A DNA stretch of 64,000 nucleotides from Rhodopseudomonas palustris (GCA_016215605.1 JACRJB010000025.1:217647-281646); one strand, 5' to 3'. Positions 44,327-56,391 are shown, counted from the first letter of the stretch. A program made the numbers and translations. Notes: generated by a model not told the origin, from the letters alone.

Positions 44327-44358
44327 ATCCCGGGCGCCGCCGCGCGGCTGCCCGGGAT
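44327..44358. terminator. Long GC hairpin, possibly the displaced hup terminator
   Basis: ATCCCGGGC (44327-44335) pairs with GCCCGGGAT (44350-44358), and inside them GCCGC pairs with GCGGC, giving about 14 stem pairs. It lies just beyond the right border of the element and before pepT. No T-run follows. If it ended the hup transcript originally, the element has separated it from hup by 9.7 kb. Confidence 0.45.
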
Positions 44359-44412
44359 GGCGACTTCCAAAGACCCCGGTATTCCGGGCTTGCGAGGTCT
44401 GGCGGTCCTGCA

Positions 44413-45687
44413 GTGAACTCCTCACCGATCCGCACCAGCCCGATCGATTTCAGCCACGGCGTCACCGAGCGCTTCCTGCGCTACGTCGCGATCGACACCC
44501 AGTCCGATCCCGCCTCGCCGACCTGCCCCTCGACCGACAAACAGAAGAATCTCGGCGCCCTGCTGGCGCAGGAGCTGCGCGACCTCGGCCTCGCCGACGC
44601 GCATCTCGACGACCACGGCTACGTCTACGCCACGATTCCGGCGACCACCGCCAAGCCGAACGTCCCGGTGATCTGCTTCTGCTCGCATATGGACACCTCG
44701 CCCGATTGTTCAGGCGAAGGCGTCAAGCCTCAGATCGTGCAGAATTATCAGGGTGGCGACATCGTCCTAAAGGCGGACCCGACCCAGGTCATCCGTGCCG
44801 CCGAGCATCCGGCGCTGGCGCAACAGATCGGCCACGACATCATCACCACCGACGGCACCACCCTGCTCGGCGCCGACAACAAGGCCGGCATCGCCGAGAT
44901 CATGGACGCCGCCGCGTTCCTGCTGGCGCATCCGCAGATCAAGCACGGGCCGCTCAAGATCCTGTTCACGCCCGACGAGGAGATCGGCCGCGGCGTCGAC
45001 AAGGTCGACCTGAAAAAGCTGGGCGCCGATTTCGCCTACACGATGGACGGCGAGACCGCCGGCAATATCGAGGACGAGACCTTCTCGGCCGACGGCGCCG
45101 TCGTCACCATCCACGGCGTCAGCGCCCATCCCGGCTTCGCCAAGGGCAAGATCGAGCACGCCATCAAGATCGCCGCCGCGATCGTCGAGCGGCTGCCCAA
45201 GGACGGCTGCTCGCCGGAGACCACCGAGGGCCGCGACGGCTTCCTGCACCCGATCGGCATCTCCGGCGCGCTGGAGCAGGCGACGATCGCCTTCATCGTC
45301 CGCGATTTCACCGAGGCCGGGCTGCAGGAGAAGGAAGCGCTGCTGCAGCGGATCGTCGACGAGGTGATGCGCGATTACCCGCGCTCGACCGCGACCATCG
45401 AGATCAAGCAGCAATACCGCAACATGAAGCAGGTGCTGGACCGCCATCCCGAGTTGGTCGCCAATGCCCGCGAAGCGATCCAGCGCGCCGGGCTCACGCC
45501 GGTCACCACCGCGATTCGCGGCGGCACCGACGGCTCGCGGCTGTCGTTCATGGGCCTGCCCTGCCCCAACATCTTCGCCGGCGAGCACGCCTTCCACTCC
45601 CGGCTCGAATGGGTCAGCCGTCAGGACATGGAAGCCGCCGTCCGCACCATCGTGCATCTGGCGATGATTTTTGAAGAACGGGCATAG
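44413..45687 (+). CDS. pepT: Peptidase T (tripeptide aminopeptidase)
   Basis: 424 aa M20B zinc peptidase that removes the N-terminal residue of tripeptides in the cytoplasm. Metal and catalytic motifs: FCSHMDTSPD (His and Asp), TTDGTTLLGADNKAGIAEI (bridging Asp), FTPDEEIGRGVD (catalytic Glu and ligand Glu), GETAGNIEDETFSADG, and the last His of AGEHAFHSRLEW. GTG start at 44413. It is the first core gene right of the mobile element. Confidence 0.95.
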   Translation: MNSSPIRTSPIDFSHGVTERFLRYVAIDTQSDPASPTCPSTDKQKNLGALLAQELRDLGLADAHLDDHGYVYATIPATTAKPNVPVICFCSHMDTSPDCSGEGVKPQIVQNYQGGDIVLKADPTQVIRAAEHPALAQQIGHDIITTDGTTLLGADNKAGIAEIMDAAAFLLAHPQIKHGPLKILFTPDEEIGRGVDKVDLKKLGADFAYTMDGETAGNIEDETFSADGAVVTIHGVSAHPGFAKGKIEHAIKIAAAIVERLPKDGCSPETTEGRDGFLHPIGISGALEQATIAFIVRDFTEAGLQEKEALLQRIVDEVMRDYPRSTATIEIKQQYRNMKQVLDRHPELVANAREAIQRAGLTPVTTAIRGGTDGSRLSFMGLPCPNIFAGEHAFHSRLEWVSRQDMEAAVRTIVHLAMIFEERA

Positions 45688-45890
45688 CGACGCCGGCGCG
45701 CGCTGAGGCGTTTCTCCATACCGGCCATCCGACTCCGCCACGGCAACCGATCCTGTATCGAAATGATGAGCCTGCCGGCCGTTCGCCTCCGCACCGCGAC
45801 GCCGCATTCGATGGACCGATTTCCGGGAATCTGATCTGGGTTCCATGTCGCCCGTCGGGGATCGGGCGCGACATGGCGGAGATCGGCGAA

Positions 45891-47141
45891 ATGATGTGGG
45901 GACGCGTCGCAACGCTGCCGCCCTCGCGAGGACTCTCGCGCGGGACGGCGATCATCGCGGCACTGCTGTGCACGCCGCTGCTCCTGACCGGCTGCAAGGA
46001 GCAGAACACATACGCGGCGCCGCCGCCCGCCAAGGTCACGGTCGCGCCGCCGACCCGGGCGCCGGTCACGCTCTATGCCGAGTTCACCGGCAACACCGCC
46101 CCGGTCGCCTCGGTCGATCTGGAAGCGCGGGTGCAGGGCTTTCTGGAGAGCATCGACTACCGCGACGGCGAGGCGGTGAAGAAGGGCCGCGTGCTGTTCA
46201 AGATCGAGCCGGCGCAATATCAGGCCCAGGTCGATCTGCAGCAGGCGCAGCTCGACGGCGCCAAGGCCAAGCAGGTCAACGCGCAGCGCGAATACGACCG
46301 GCAGGCCACCCTCGGCGCGAAGGAAGTCGCCACCCAGCGCAATGTCGACGACGCCCAGACCGCCCTGGCGTCCGCCATTGCCCAGGTCGCGGCCAGCGAA
46401 GCCTCGCTCAAGCTCGCCAAGATCTCGCTCGCTTATGCGACGGTCAGCGCCCCGTTCGACGGCGTGGTGACGCGCCGCCTCGCCAATGCCGGCGCGCTGG
46501 TCGGCTCATCCGGTCCGACCAAGCTCGCCACCATCCTTCAGGTCGATCCGCTCTACGTCTATTTCAACATCACCGAGCAGCAGCAGATCAATCTGCGCGA
46601 CGCGCTCGCCAAGCAGGGCAAGACCCTGAAGACCATGCGCGAGGACGGCCTCGAGCTGCCGATCCAGGTCGCGCTGTCGGCCGACACCGCATTTCAATAT
46701 GTCGGCAAGGTCGATTACATCGCGCCGCAGGTCGACACCGCGACCGGGACGCTGCAATTGCGCGGTGCGCTGGACAACAAGGACGTCGCGCTGGTGCCCG
46801 GCCTGTTCGTCCGGATCCGCGTGCCGGTCGGCAAGATCGACGAGGCGCTGCTGGTCGACGACACCGCGGTGATGTCGAACCAGACCGGCAGCTACGTCAT
46901 GGTGGTCGGCAAGACCAACGTCGTCGAGCAGCGCGCGGTGACGCCCGGCCCGGTGGAGGGGCAGCTCCGCGTCATCAGCAAAGGGCTGTCCGCCGACGAC
47001 AGAGTGGTGATCGGCGCCATCCAGCGCGCGGTCGCCGGCAACACCGTGGACCCGGTGGCGGGGGCCATGGCGCCCGCCCCGACCGCCCCGAAACCCGCCC
47101 CCGCCGCCTTGACGCCCGGCACCGGCGCCACCAAGCCCTGA
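45891..47141 (+). CDS. RND efflux periplasmic adaptor (AcrA/MexA type) lipoprotein
   Basis: 416 aa from the ATG at 45891, with GGAG 9 bases upstream; an earlier in-frame ATG at 45873 is possible. The signal peptide ends in the lipobox LLLTGCKE, so Cys is lipidated and the protein anchored in the inner membrane. The adaptor fold follows: barrel-lipoyl half LEARVQGFLESIDYRDGEAVKKGRVLFKI, coiled-coil hairpin (about residues 100-170), second lipoyl half YATVSAPFDGVVTRRL and membrane-proximal domain. The C-terminus is Pro/Ala-rich. It pairs with the pump 24 bases downstream. Confidence 0.93.
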   Translation: MMWGRVATLPPSRGLSRGTAIIAALLCTPLLLTGCKEQNTYAAPPPAKVTVAPPTRAPVTLYAEFTGNTAPVASVDLEARVQGFLESIDYRDGEAVKKGRVLFKIEPAQYQAQVDLQQAQLDGAKAKQVNAQREYDRQATLGAKEVATQRNVDDAQTALASAIAQVAASEASLKLAKISLAYATVSAPFDGVVTRRLANAGALVGSSGPTKLATILQVDPLYVYFNITEQQQINLRDALAKQGKTLKTMREDGLELPIQVALSADTAFQYVGKVDYIAPQVDTATGTLQLRGALDNKDVALVPGLFVRIRVPVGKIDEALLVDDTAVMSNQTGSYVMVVGKTNVVEQRAVTPGPVEGQLRVISKGLSADDRVVIGAIQRAVAGNTVDPVAGAMAPAPTAPKPAPAALTPGTGATKP

Positions 47142-47165
47142 TCATCGGCAGTCACGAGGCGTCCC

Positions 47166-50100
47166 ATGTTCTCGCGCTTCTTCATCGAACGGCCGGTGCT
47201 CTCCAACACGCTGGCGTTCCTGATCGTTCTGCTCGGCGCGCTGTCGCTGATGCGGCTGCCGGTGTCGCAATATCCCGACGTGGTGCCGCCGACGGTGTCG
47301 GTGACGGCGACCTATCCGGGCGCCAGCGCCCGCACCGTAATGGACTCGGTGGCGCTGCCGATCGAGCAGCAGGTCAACGGCGTCGAGGGCATGATCTACA
47401 TGCAGTCGACCAGCGCCAGCGACGGCAGCTACAGCCTGGTCGTCACCTTCGACATCGGCACCGATCCGAACATGGCGCAGGTGCTGGTGCAGAACCGCGT
47501 CTCGCTGGCCAGCGCGCAATTGCCGACCTCGGTGTCGACACAGGGCCTCAACGTCAAGAAGAAGTCGACCGCGATCCTCGAATTCGTCAGCCTGTATTCG
47601 TCGGACGGCCAGTACGACAACCTGTTCCTCGCCAACTACGCCAAGATCAATCTCCAGAACGAACTGGCCCGGCTGCCCGGCGTCGGCGACGTCTCGGTGC
47701 TCGGCTCCGGCTCCTATGCGATGCGGATCTGGCTCGATCCGGACCGGCTGCAGAGCTACGGCCTGACCCCGAGCGACGTCGTGAACGCCATTCGCCAGCA
47801 GAGCAGCGAAGTCACCGCCGGTCTGGTCGGCGGACCGCCGACCCCGAACATGGTGAACTTCCAATACGCGCTCGACGTCACCGGCCGCTTCAGCAACGCG
47901 GCCGATTTCGAGACCATCGTGGTCAAGGCCGTCGACGAAGGCGGCGGCAAGCTGGTCCGCGTCGGCGATCTCGGCCGCGTCGAACTGGGCGCCGCCTCCT
48001 ACGGCCAGACCGCGACGCTGGACGGCAAGCCGTCGGCCGCGATCGCGATCTCGCTGTTGTCCGGCGCCAATGCGCTGACCGTGGCGCAGTCGGTCAGCGC
48101 CAAGATGAAGGAAATGGCGAAATCCTTCCCGGCCGGGCTGGACTACAAAGTGTCGTTCGACAGCACCAAATTCATCACCGCCTCGGTCGACGAAGTCTAC
48201 GAGACGCTGATCATCGCCGCGGTGCTGGTGCTGGTGGTGATCCTGCTGTTCCTGCAGGACTGGCGGGCGATGCTGGTGCCCGCCACCACCGTGCCGGTGA
48301 CCATCATCGGCGCCTTCGCGGCGATGTCGCTGATGGGCTTCACGGTCAACACCACCAGCCTGTTCGCGCTGGTGCTGGCGATCGGCATCGTGGTCGACGA
48401 CGCCATCGTCATCGTCGAGGGCGTCGCCCGGCACATCTCGGGCGGGATGTCGAGCCGCGAGGCCGCGGTGAAGGCGATGTCCGAATTGTTCGGCCCGATC
48501 ATCGGCATCACGCTGGTGCTGATGGCGGTGTTCCTGCCGGCCGCGGCGCTGCCGGGGCTGACCGGCAAGATGTATCAGCAGTTCGCTTTGGTGATCGCCG
48601 CCACCGCGCTGATCTCGGCGGTCAACGCGGTGACGCTGAAGCCGACGCAATGCGCGCTGTGGCTGCGCGCACCGGTGCCGCCCGAACAGCGTGCCTTCGT
48701 CTATCGCGCGTTCAATGCGGTCTATGCGCGCTGCGAGACTGTGTACGCCGCGCTGATCCGCCGTCTGGTGGCGTTCAGCATCCCGACCACGCTGGTCGGG
48801 CTCGCTTTGATCGGCGTCGCCTTCTACGGGCTGGCGCGGGTGCCGACCAGCTTCCTGCCGGCCGAGGATCAGGGCTATTTCATCGTCAGCCTGAAGCTGC
48901 CGGATGCCGCCTCGGCGCGGCGCACTGAAGCGGCGGTCGCGAAGGCGGTCGAGATCGTGCGGCAGACCGCCGGCGTCGAGAGCGTGATCGGGGTGTCCGG
49001 CATCTCGCCGCTCGACAACAATGCCACGCTGTACAATGCCGGCATGCTCTATGTCGTGCTGCACAACTGGGACCAGCGCAAGTCCGCCGACCTCGGCATC
49101 GATGCGATCGTCGCCAAGGTGCGTCAGGCGCTGCTGAGCGTCGACACGGCGACCGCGATCGTGCTGCTGCCGCCGCCGATCCAGGGAGTCGGCAATTCCA
49201 GCGGCTTCACCATGATGGTGGAGATGAAGAACGGCAGCTCCGATTTCCTCGCGCTGCAGAATGCGGCCGGACAGCTCGCCGCCAACGCCTCGACCCAGAC
49301 CAGCATCGCCAACGCCGCCTCGACCTTCAAGGGCAACGTCAAGCAGCTGCGGCTGGTGGTCGATCGGATGAAGGCCGAGACGCTCGGCGTCACCGTCGGC
49401 CAGGTGTTCTCGGCGGTGGAGAGCTATCTCGGCTCGACCTACGTCAACCAGTTCACCAAGTTCAACAACGTGTTCCAGGTCTATGTGCAGGCCGATGCGC
49501 CGTTCCGGCTGCAGCCCGCCGACGTGTTGAAGCTGAAGGTGAAAGGCACGAACGGGCAGATGGTGCCGCTCGGCGCGGTCGCCCATCTCACCGACGACGT
49601 CGGGCCGCCGCTGGTGACGCTGTACAATCTCTATCCCGCCGCCACGATCGTCGGCAGCCCGGCTTCTGGCTTCAGCTCGGGCGAGGCGATGACGCTGATG
49701 ACCGAGGTCGCCGCCAAATCGCTGCCGCCGTCGATGGGCACCGCCTGGACCGGGATGTCGTATCAGGAGCAGGTCGTCGGCAACCAGATCTACTACGTGT
49801 TCGCCGTCGCTTTGCTGCTGGTGTATTTCGTGCTGGCGGGCCAATACGAAAGCTGGCTGCAGCCGCTGGCGGTGATCCTCGCGGTGCCGCTGACGCTGCT
49901 CGGCACCGTCGCGGCGCTCGAATGGTCGGGGCTGCCGAACGACCTCTACACCCAGATCGGCATCGTGCTGCTGATCGCGCTCGCCGCCAAGAACGCGATT
50001 CTGATCGTCGAATATGCCCGCGAGAAATGCGCCGAGGGCCTGCCGGCCGCCGAGGCCGCGGTCGAGGCGGCGCGGCTGCGCTTCCGCCCGATCCTGATGA

Positions 50101-50309
50101 CGTCGTTCGCCTTCATCTTCGGCATGCTGCCGCTGGCCTTCGCGTCCGGCGCGGGCGCCGGCGCGCGCACGTCGCTCGGCATCGCGGTGGTCGCCGGCAT
50201 GCTCGCCTCCACCGGGCTGGCGGTGTTGTTCGTGCCGGCGTTTTTCACGGTGCTGGAGCGGCTCGGAACGCCGCGGGCCGTGGCGGCCGAGACGCCGCCG
50301 GCGGGATGA
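47166..50309 (+). CDS. RND multidrug efflux permease (AcrB/MexB type, HAE-1)
   Basis: 1047 aa inner-membrane drug/proton antiporter. The N-terminus MFSRFFIERPVLSNTLAFL is typical. TM4 carries the proton-relay Asp pair in IGIVVDDAIVIVEGVARH. Two large periplasmic loops and two sets of six helices are present, with YESWLQPLAVILAVPL and LIALAAKNAILIVEYAREK in the second half. No outer-membrane channel or TetR regulator gene is adjacent, so a TolC-type channel encoded elsewhere must complete it. Substrate range cannot be read from sequence. Confidence 0.95.
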   Translation: MFSRFFIERPVLSNTLAFLIVLLGALSLMRLPVSQYPDVVPPTVSVTATYPGASARTVMDSVALPIEQQVNGVEGMIYMQSTSASDGSYSLVVTFDIGTDPNMAQVLVQNRVSLASAQLPTSVSTQGLNVKKKSTAILEFVSLYSSDGQYDNLFLANYAKINLQNELARLPGVGDVSVLGSGSYAMRIWLDPDRLQSYGLTPSDVVNAIRQQSSEVTAGLVGGPPTPNMVNFQYALDVTGRFSNAADFETIVVKAVDEGGGKLVRVGDLGRVELGAASYGQTATLDGKPSAAIAISLLSGANALTVAQSVSAKMKEMAKSFPAGLDYKVSFDSTKFITASVDEVYETLIIAAVLVLVVILLFLQDWRAMLVPATTVPVTIIGAFAAMSLMGFTVNTTSLFALVLAIGIVVDDAIVIVEGVARHISGGMSSREAAVKAMSELFGPIIGITLVLMAVFLPAAALPGLTGKMYQQFALVIAATALISAVNAVTLKPTQCALWLRAPVPPEQRAFVYRAFNAVYARCETVYAALIRRLVAFSIPTTLVGLALIGVAFYGLARVPTSFLPAEDQGYFIVSLKLPDAASARRTEAAVAKAVEIVRQTAGVESVIGVSGISPLDNNATLYNAGMLYVVLHNWDQRKSADLGIDAIVAKVRQALLSVDTATAIVLLPPPIQGVGNSSGFTMMVEMKNGSSDFLALQNAAGQLAANASTQTSIANAASTFKGNVKQLRLVVDRMKAETLGVTVGQVFSAVESYLGSTYVNQFTKFNNVFQVYVQADAPFRLQPADVLKLKVKGTNGQMVPLGAVAHLTDDVGPPLVTLYNLYPAATIVGSPASGFSSGEAMTLMTEVAAKSLPPSMGTAWTGMSYQEQVVGNQIYYVFAVALLLVYFVLAGQYESWLQPLAVILAVPLTLLGTVAALEWSGLPNDLYTQIGIVLLIALAAKNAILIVEYAREKCAEGLPAAEAAVEAARLRFRPILMTSFAFIFGMLPLAFASGAGAGARTSLGIAVVAGMLASTGLAVLFVPAFFTVLERLGTPRAVAAETPPAG

Positions 50310-50330
50310 GACCACGCCGGAACGGCCGGC

Positions 50331-50615
50331 TCAGTTCGGCGCAGTGGCCGGCTTGCTGCGCTTGACGGGCGCGGGCTTCGCCGCGGCCTTCTGCGTCTCG
50401 CCGCCCCGCACATTGCCCCACGGGTCGACCGGCCCGGACGCATTGGGAACGTTGCTCAGCGACCGCTTGTAGGCGCGCTCGGCCTGCTTCTCGGCCTCGA
50501 TCTCGTTGCGGCTCTTCTCGGGGTCCGGATCGCCGTATTTCTGCATCGGCGCGGTCTGCGCAAACGCCGGCCCGGCCAGCAGCGCAAATGTCACGATGGC
50601 AGTCACAATCCTCAT
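50331..50615 (-). CDS. Small secreted protein of unknown function
   Basis: 94 aa. The ATG at 50615 has GGAGGA 6 bases upstream, and the signal peptide MRIVTAIVTFALLAGPAFA is clear. The mature part is charged and lacks cysteine: PMQKYGDPDPEKSRNEIEAE, then KQAERAYKRSLSNVPN, GPVDPWGNVRG and a basic Pro/Ala tail. The DPWGNVR segment is familiar from small Bradyrhizobium-type exported proteins. It converges with the efflux pump gene; 21 bases separate the stops. Confidence 0.78.
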   Translation of the reverse strand: MRIVTAIVTFALLAGPAFAQTAPMQKYGDPDPEKSRNEIEAEKQAERAYKRSLSNVPNASGPVDPWGNVRGGETQKAAAKPAPVKRSKPATAPN

Positions 50616-50876
50616 GCTGTCCTCCTGAACCGGCGTTCGTCTGCATATCACTGCGCCCGCCGCGGCGCCATCGCATCGATCCTCGCCATCGCGGAACAAG
50701 GCGGCACGCGCGACGGCGAACAGTTCGGATGCAAATGCGACGCGGACGTCCGACTGCAGCTCCCAGTGCAGCGTCTTTCCCGCCGTGCGTTCCAGCGCCG
50801 GCGCGCGCCGGGAGGAACGATCACAGCTGCCGACGATTGGCCCCGCGTGCAACCAAGAAAATCACGGAGTGAAACG

Positions 50877-51188
50877 ATGCGGAAGGCAGTGACGACGATT
50901 GCTCTGGTAACAGCTTTGATGTTCGGCGCCAGTCAGGTGATGGCGCAAGGCGGCGGCGGTGGTGGCGGAGCCGGCGGCGGTGGTGCGGGTGGTGGCGGCG
51001 CAGGTGCCGGCGCCGGCGCGGGCGGAGCCGGCGCCGCAGGTGGGGCGGGAGCCGGTGGCGGCGGACCGGCCAATTCCGATCGCGGCGGTCAGGGCGCCGG
51101 CAGCGCATCCGGGGCGACCAATTCGATGCCCCCGCGCTCCGACGGACAGTCGGGCGCGACCACCGGTGGCGCGCCAATGAAGCGCTGA
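50877..51188 (+). CDS. Glycine-rich secreted protein
   Basis: 103 aa with signal peptide MRKAVTTIALVTALMFGASQVMAQ. The mature chain starts with about 45 residues made almost only of Gly and Ala (bases 50950-51065). It then continues PANSDRGGQGAGSASGATNS and ends GAPMKR. The ribosome site is weak (GGAGTGAAACG). Function unknown; a surface or matrix protein is conceivable. The repetitive GGC/GGT/GCC codons make this stretch slippage-prone. Confidence 0.72.
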   Translation: MRKAVTTIALVTALMFGASQVMAQGGGGGGGAGGGGAGGGGAGAGAGAGGAGAAGGAGAGGGGPANSDRGGQGAGSASGATNSMPPRSDGQSGATTGGAPMKR

Positions 51189-51342
51189 CGTCCGGGCGGG
51201 CGGCACGCCGGCGCGCCGCTCGCGCTGCGGGTGCAGTCGTCCGGCAAACAGTCTTTGCGACGACCAGCCGAGTCCGGGAGCGCATCGTCGCATGCGCGAC
51301 CGGCCTCCGGCGTGGCGGACTACAGATGATCATCGAAGGGGC

Positions 51343-51419
51343 TGGTGGGCGGCGAGAGATTCGAACTCCCGACCCTCTCGGTGTAAACGAGATGCTCTAA
51401 CCAGCTGAGCTAGCCGCCC
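51343..51419 (-). tRNA. tRNA-Val (anticodon TAC)
   Basis: Minus strand: acceptor GGGCGGC, D-arm GCTC/GAGC, anticodon arm TCTCG-TTTACAC-CGAGA with anticodon TAC, variable AGGGT, T-arm GGGAGTTCGAATCTC, acceptor GCCGCCC, A and encoded CCA. 77 bases, all stems pair. The anticodon arm contains the same TCTCGTTTACA word that forms the right end of the mobile element 7 kb away. Confidence 0.96.
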
Positions 51420-51468
51420 GCACCGCCTGTTTACCCTCTGGGCGGGAAGCGATGCAAGGTCGGCGGGA

Positions 51469-51864
51469 TCACCCCATCGGCCGTCCAGGCACCGCATCGA
51501 TCTCGTCCAGCCACGGCACCGCCGACCGGCACCAGATCTGCCGCGTCGGCTGCAGCGCCTCGCGCTGGCGAATGCTGCCCCAACGGATGCCCCACTCCGT
51601 GGCACCCTCGCCGTGGCTGAACAGCGGCGTGCCGCACGCCGGGCAGAAATGCTGCAGGCGGCGCGCCCCGCTGCCTCCGATCTTCACGTACACCTTGGCT
51701 TCGCCGGTGATGCGGATCGTGTCGCGCGCGGCCGCTGCCGTGAGGCGAAACGGCGATCCGGTCAGCGTCTGACAATCCGTGCAATGGCAGATCGACACCC
51801 GTGCCGGATCGACCGCGGCTTCGAACTTCACCTGCCCGCAATGACATTGCCCATCGATGTCCAT
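51469..51864 (-). CDS. GFA/CENP-V domain zinc protein
   Basis: 131 aa. The zinc-binding cysteine pattern of the GFA family is complete: GQCHCGQVKFE, SICHCTDCQTLTGSPF and FCPACGTPLFSHG. The start is the ATG at 51864, 6 bases after GGGAGG; an ATG two codons upstream lies too close to that site. Members are named after glutathione-dependent formaldehyde-activating enzyme, but most have unknown substrates, so the enzymatic role is not assigned. Confidence 0.9.
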   Translation of the reverse strand: MDIDGQCHCGQVKFEAAVDPARVSICHCTDCQTLTGSPFRLTAAAARDTIRITGEAKVYVKIGGSGARRLQHFCPACGTPLFSHGEGATEWGIRWGSIRQREALQPTRQIWCRSAVPWLDEIDAVPGRPMG

Positions 51865-51920
51865 GCCCATCCTCCCTTTCACCGCATCTTGCCCGCACTG
51901 CGCCGCACCCGCCAAACGCA

Positions 51921-51944
51921 AACGGCGCCCCGCAGGGCGCCGTT
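51921..51944 (-). terminator. Terminator candidate downstream of lon
   Basis: AACGGCGCCC and GGGCGCCGTT form a perfect 10-bp stem around CGCA, 24 bases past the lon stop. On the minus strand a short TTTGCGTTTGG follows. Placement at the end of lon makes an intrinsic terminator likely. Confidence 0.65.
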
Positions 51945-51968
51945 GATGTCGTGTCGGGCTCGCGCCGC

Positions 51969-54401
<2,433 letters not shown>

Positions 54402-54730
54402 GGCCCGTTCCTTTTCGTTGTGCCCCCTTGCTCGTGGCCCGCCCCCCGGCGCAGCCACCACAAGGTGCCGAGTGTACCGGCGCGTTTCGGCCGGCTCAGG
54501 CCCCACTCGTCCGGATTTGAAGGCGAATCCTGATAACGCTTGTCATCGCCGTGAACATTAGGTGGCTATCCAGCCGTGGGGTGTCAAGTCGTGGAAAAGG
54601 CGCTGGTTTGTCAGGCATGGGCGGGCGGATGCCGAGCCATCTGCCGAGACGAAAACGGGCTGCCGAGAGGTCTCGGCAGCCCGGTATCGAAGGACCATTC
54701 GCGCGGATGAGTCCGTGCGGTGGGTGACCA
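54402..54730. other. lon-clpX intergenic region with candidate lon promoter
   Basis: Minus-strand TTGACA (54587-54582) with an AT-richer CCTAAT region about 19 bases on (near 54557-54562) is the best promoter candidate for lon. A heat-shock-type sequence could not be assigned with confidence. The right part holds the clpX terminator (54656-54683). No gene is visible. Confidence 0.35.
54648..54683 (-). terminator. Intrinsic terminator of clpX
   Basis: CGGGCTGCCGAGA (54656-54668) and TCTCGGCAGCCCG (54671-54683) form a perfect 13-bp stem with a two-base loop. On the minus strand it is followed by TTTTCGTC, about 50 bases after the clpX stop. Confidence 0.85.
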
Positions 54731-56005
54731 TCAGGCGCTGGCGCTGCTCTCGGCCGCGCGATCGGCGCGGTCGGCGTAGATGTAGAGCGGACGCGCCGTC
54801 CCATCGACCACTTCGCGCGAGATCACGACTTCCTCGACGCCTTCCAGGCCCGGCAGATCGAACATGGTTTCGAGCAGGATGCTTTCGAGGATCGACCGCA
54901 GGCCGCGGGCGCCGGTCTTGCGCTCGATCGCCTTGCGGGCGACCGCGCCCAGCGCCTCGTCGGCGAAGGTCAGCTCGATGTTCTCCATCTCGAACAGCCG
55001 CTGATACTGCTTCACCAGCGCGTTCTTCGGGTCGGTCAGGATCTTCTTCAGCGAGGCCTCGTCGAGATCCTCGAGCGTCGCCACCACCGGCAGACGGCCG
55101 ACGAATTCCGGGATCAGGCCGTACTTCAAGAGATCCTCGGGCTCGACGTGACGGAAGATTTCGCCGGTGCGGCGATCTTCCGGCGCGAGCACCTGCGCCG
55201 CGAAGCCGATCGAGGTCGACCGGCCGCGCGCCGAGATGATCTTTTCGAGGCCCGCGAACGCACCACCGCAGATGAACAGGATGTTGGTGGTGTCGACCTG
55301 CAGGAACTCCTGCTGCGGATGCTTGCGGCCGCCCTGCGGCGGGACCGACGCGACGGTGCCTTCCATGATCTTGAGCAGCGCCTGCTGGACGCCCTCGCCC
55401 GACACGTCGCGGGTGATCGAGGGATTGTCCGACTTGCGCGAGATCTTGTCGATTTCGTCGATGTAGACGATGCCGCGCTGCGCCCGCTCGACATTGTAGT
55501 CGGCAGCCTGCAGCAGCTTGAGGATGATGTTCTCGACGTCCTCGCCGACATAGCCGGCTTCGGTCAGCGTCGTCGCATCCGCCATCGTGAACGGCACGTC
55601 GAGGATACGAGCAAGGGTTTGCGCCAAAAGCGTCTTGCCCGAGCCGGTCGGACCGATCAGCAGGATGTTCGACTTCGCCAATTCGACGTCGTTGTGCTTG
55701 GTCTGGTGGTTCAGCCGCTTGTAGTGATTGTGGACCGCGACCGAGAGCACCTTCTTCGCATGGTTCTGGCCGATGACGTAGTCATCGAGAACCTTGCAGA
55801 TTTCCTTCGGGGTCGGAATGCCGTCGCGCGACTTCACCAGCGAGGATTTGTTCTCTTCGCGGATGATGTCCATGCACAGTTCCACGCATTCATCACAGAT
55901 GAATACCGTGGGGCCGGCGATCAGCTTGCGGACCTCGTGCTGGCTCTTTCCGCAGAACGAGCAGTACAGGGTGTTCTTTGAATCGCTCGTACCGACCTTA
56001 CTCAT
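54731..56005 (-). CDS. clpX: ATP-dependent Clp protease ATP-binding subunit ClpX
   Basis: 424 aa AAA+ unfoldase that feeds ClpP. The N-terminal zinc domain [15 protein letters not shown] with [10 protein letters not shown] is complete. Walker A is [15 protein letters not shown], Walker [10 protein letters not shown], the pore loop GYVGEDVE, the ClpP-binding loop about [11 protein letters not shown], and sensor 2 in [10 protein letters not shown]. Normal length. It lies 386 bases from clpP, so it has its own promoter. Confidence 0.98.
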   Translation of the reverse strand: MSKVGTSDSKNTLYCSFCGKSQHEVRKLIAGPTVFICDECVELCMDIIREENKSSLVKSRDGIPTPKEICKVLDDYVIGQNHAKKVLSVAVHNHYKRLNHQTKHNDVELAKSNILLIGPTGSGKTLLAQTLARILDVPFTMADATTLTEAGYVGEDVENIILKLLQAADYNVERAQRGIVYIDEIDKISRKSDNPSITRDVSGEGVQQALLKIMEGTVASVPPQGGRKHPQQEFLQVDTTNILFICGGAFAGLEKIISARGRSTSIGFAAQVLAPEDRRTGEIFRHVEPEDLLKYGLIPEFVGRLPVVATLEDLDEASLKKILTDPKNALVKQYQRLFEMENIELTFADEALGAVARKAIERKTGARGLRSILESILLETMFDLPGLEGVEEVVISREVVDGTARPLYIYADRADRAAESSASA

Positions 56006-56391
56006 TTCGTTCTCCGTCCGCAGTTCGGTCTTCTCTGGTGACCGCCTCTCCCGGCTGGACCCGGCAGATTTGGTATAGATGGAGCAAATCCCGTACCAGA
56101 AAAGACCCCCCGCACTTCTGTGGCCGCACCAATCGCGACCGCTTCGAATCCCCCAAACACTTTCGTCGATCAGGTTCAGCCAATCATGCTGTCACCCGTC
56201 TATCAAGATTTCGCTAATCGGCAGCGTGCCGAGGCCCGTGACATTAGCGTGATTTGCCGCGTGTGCGCGACCCCGCATTCCTGAAAACAGGGCAGAGTTG
56301 CGCGATTGCCACGCGTGAACCGGCACGAAAGCGGAACATCTAGCCTGTTCCTGAGGGTTTCACGAGGCTCTGGGCGAGCCGGCAGCCCGGA
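56006..56391. other. clpP-clpX intergenic region
   Basis: It should contain the clpX promoter and the end of the clpP transcript. I see no convincing hairpin with T-run and no protein gene. No clear heat-shock box could be assigned. Confidence 0.4.

Noticed and set aside
47142..50315. A 1057-codon minus-strand frame opposite the RND pump
   Set aside because: Same artefact: long Arg/His/Asp-rich translation without motifs, while the plus strand encodes an unambiguous AcrB-type protein.
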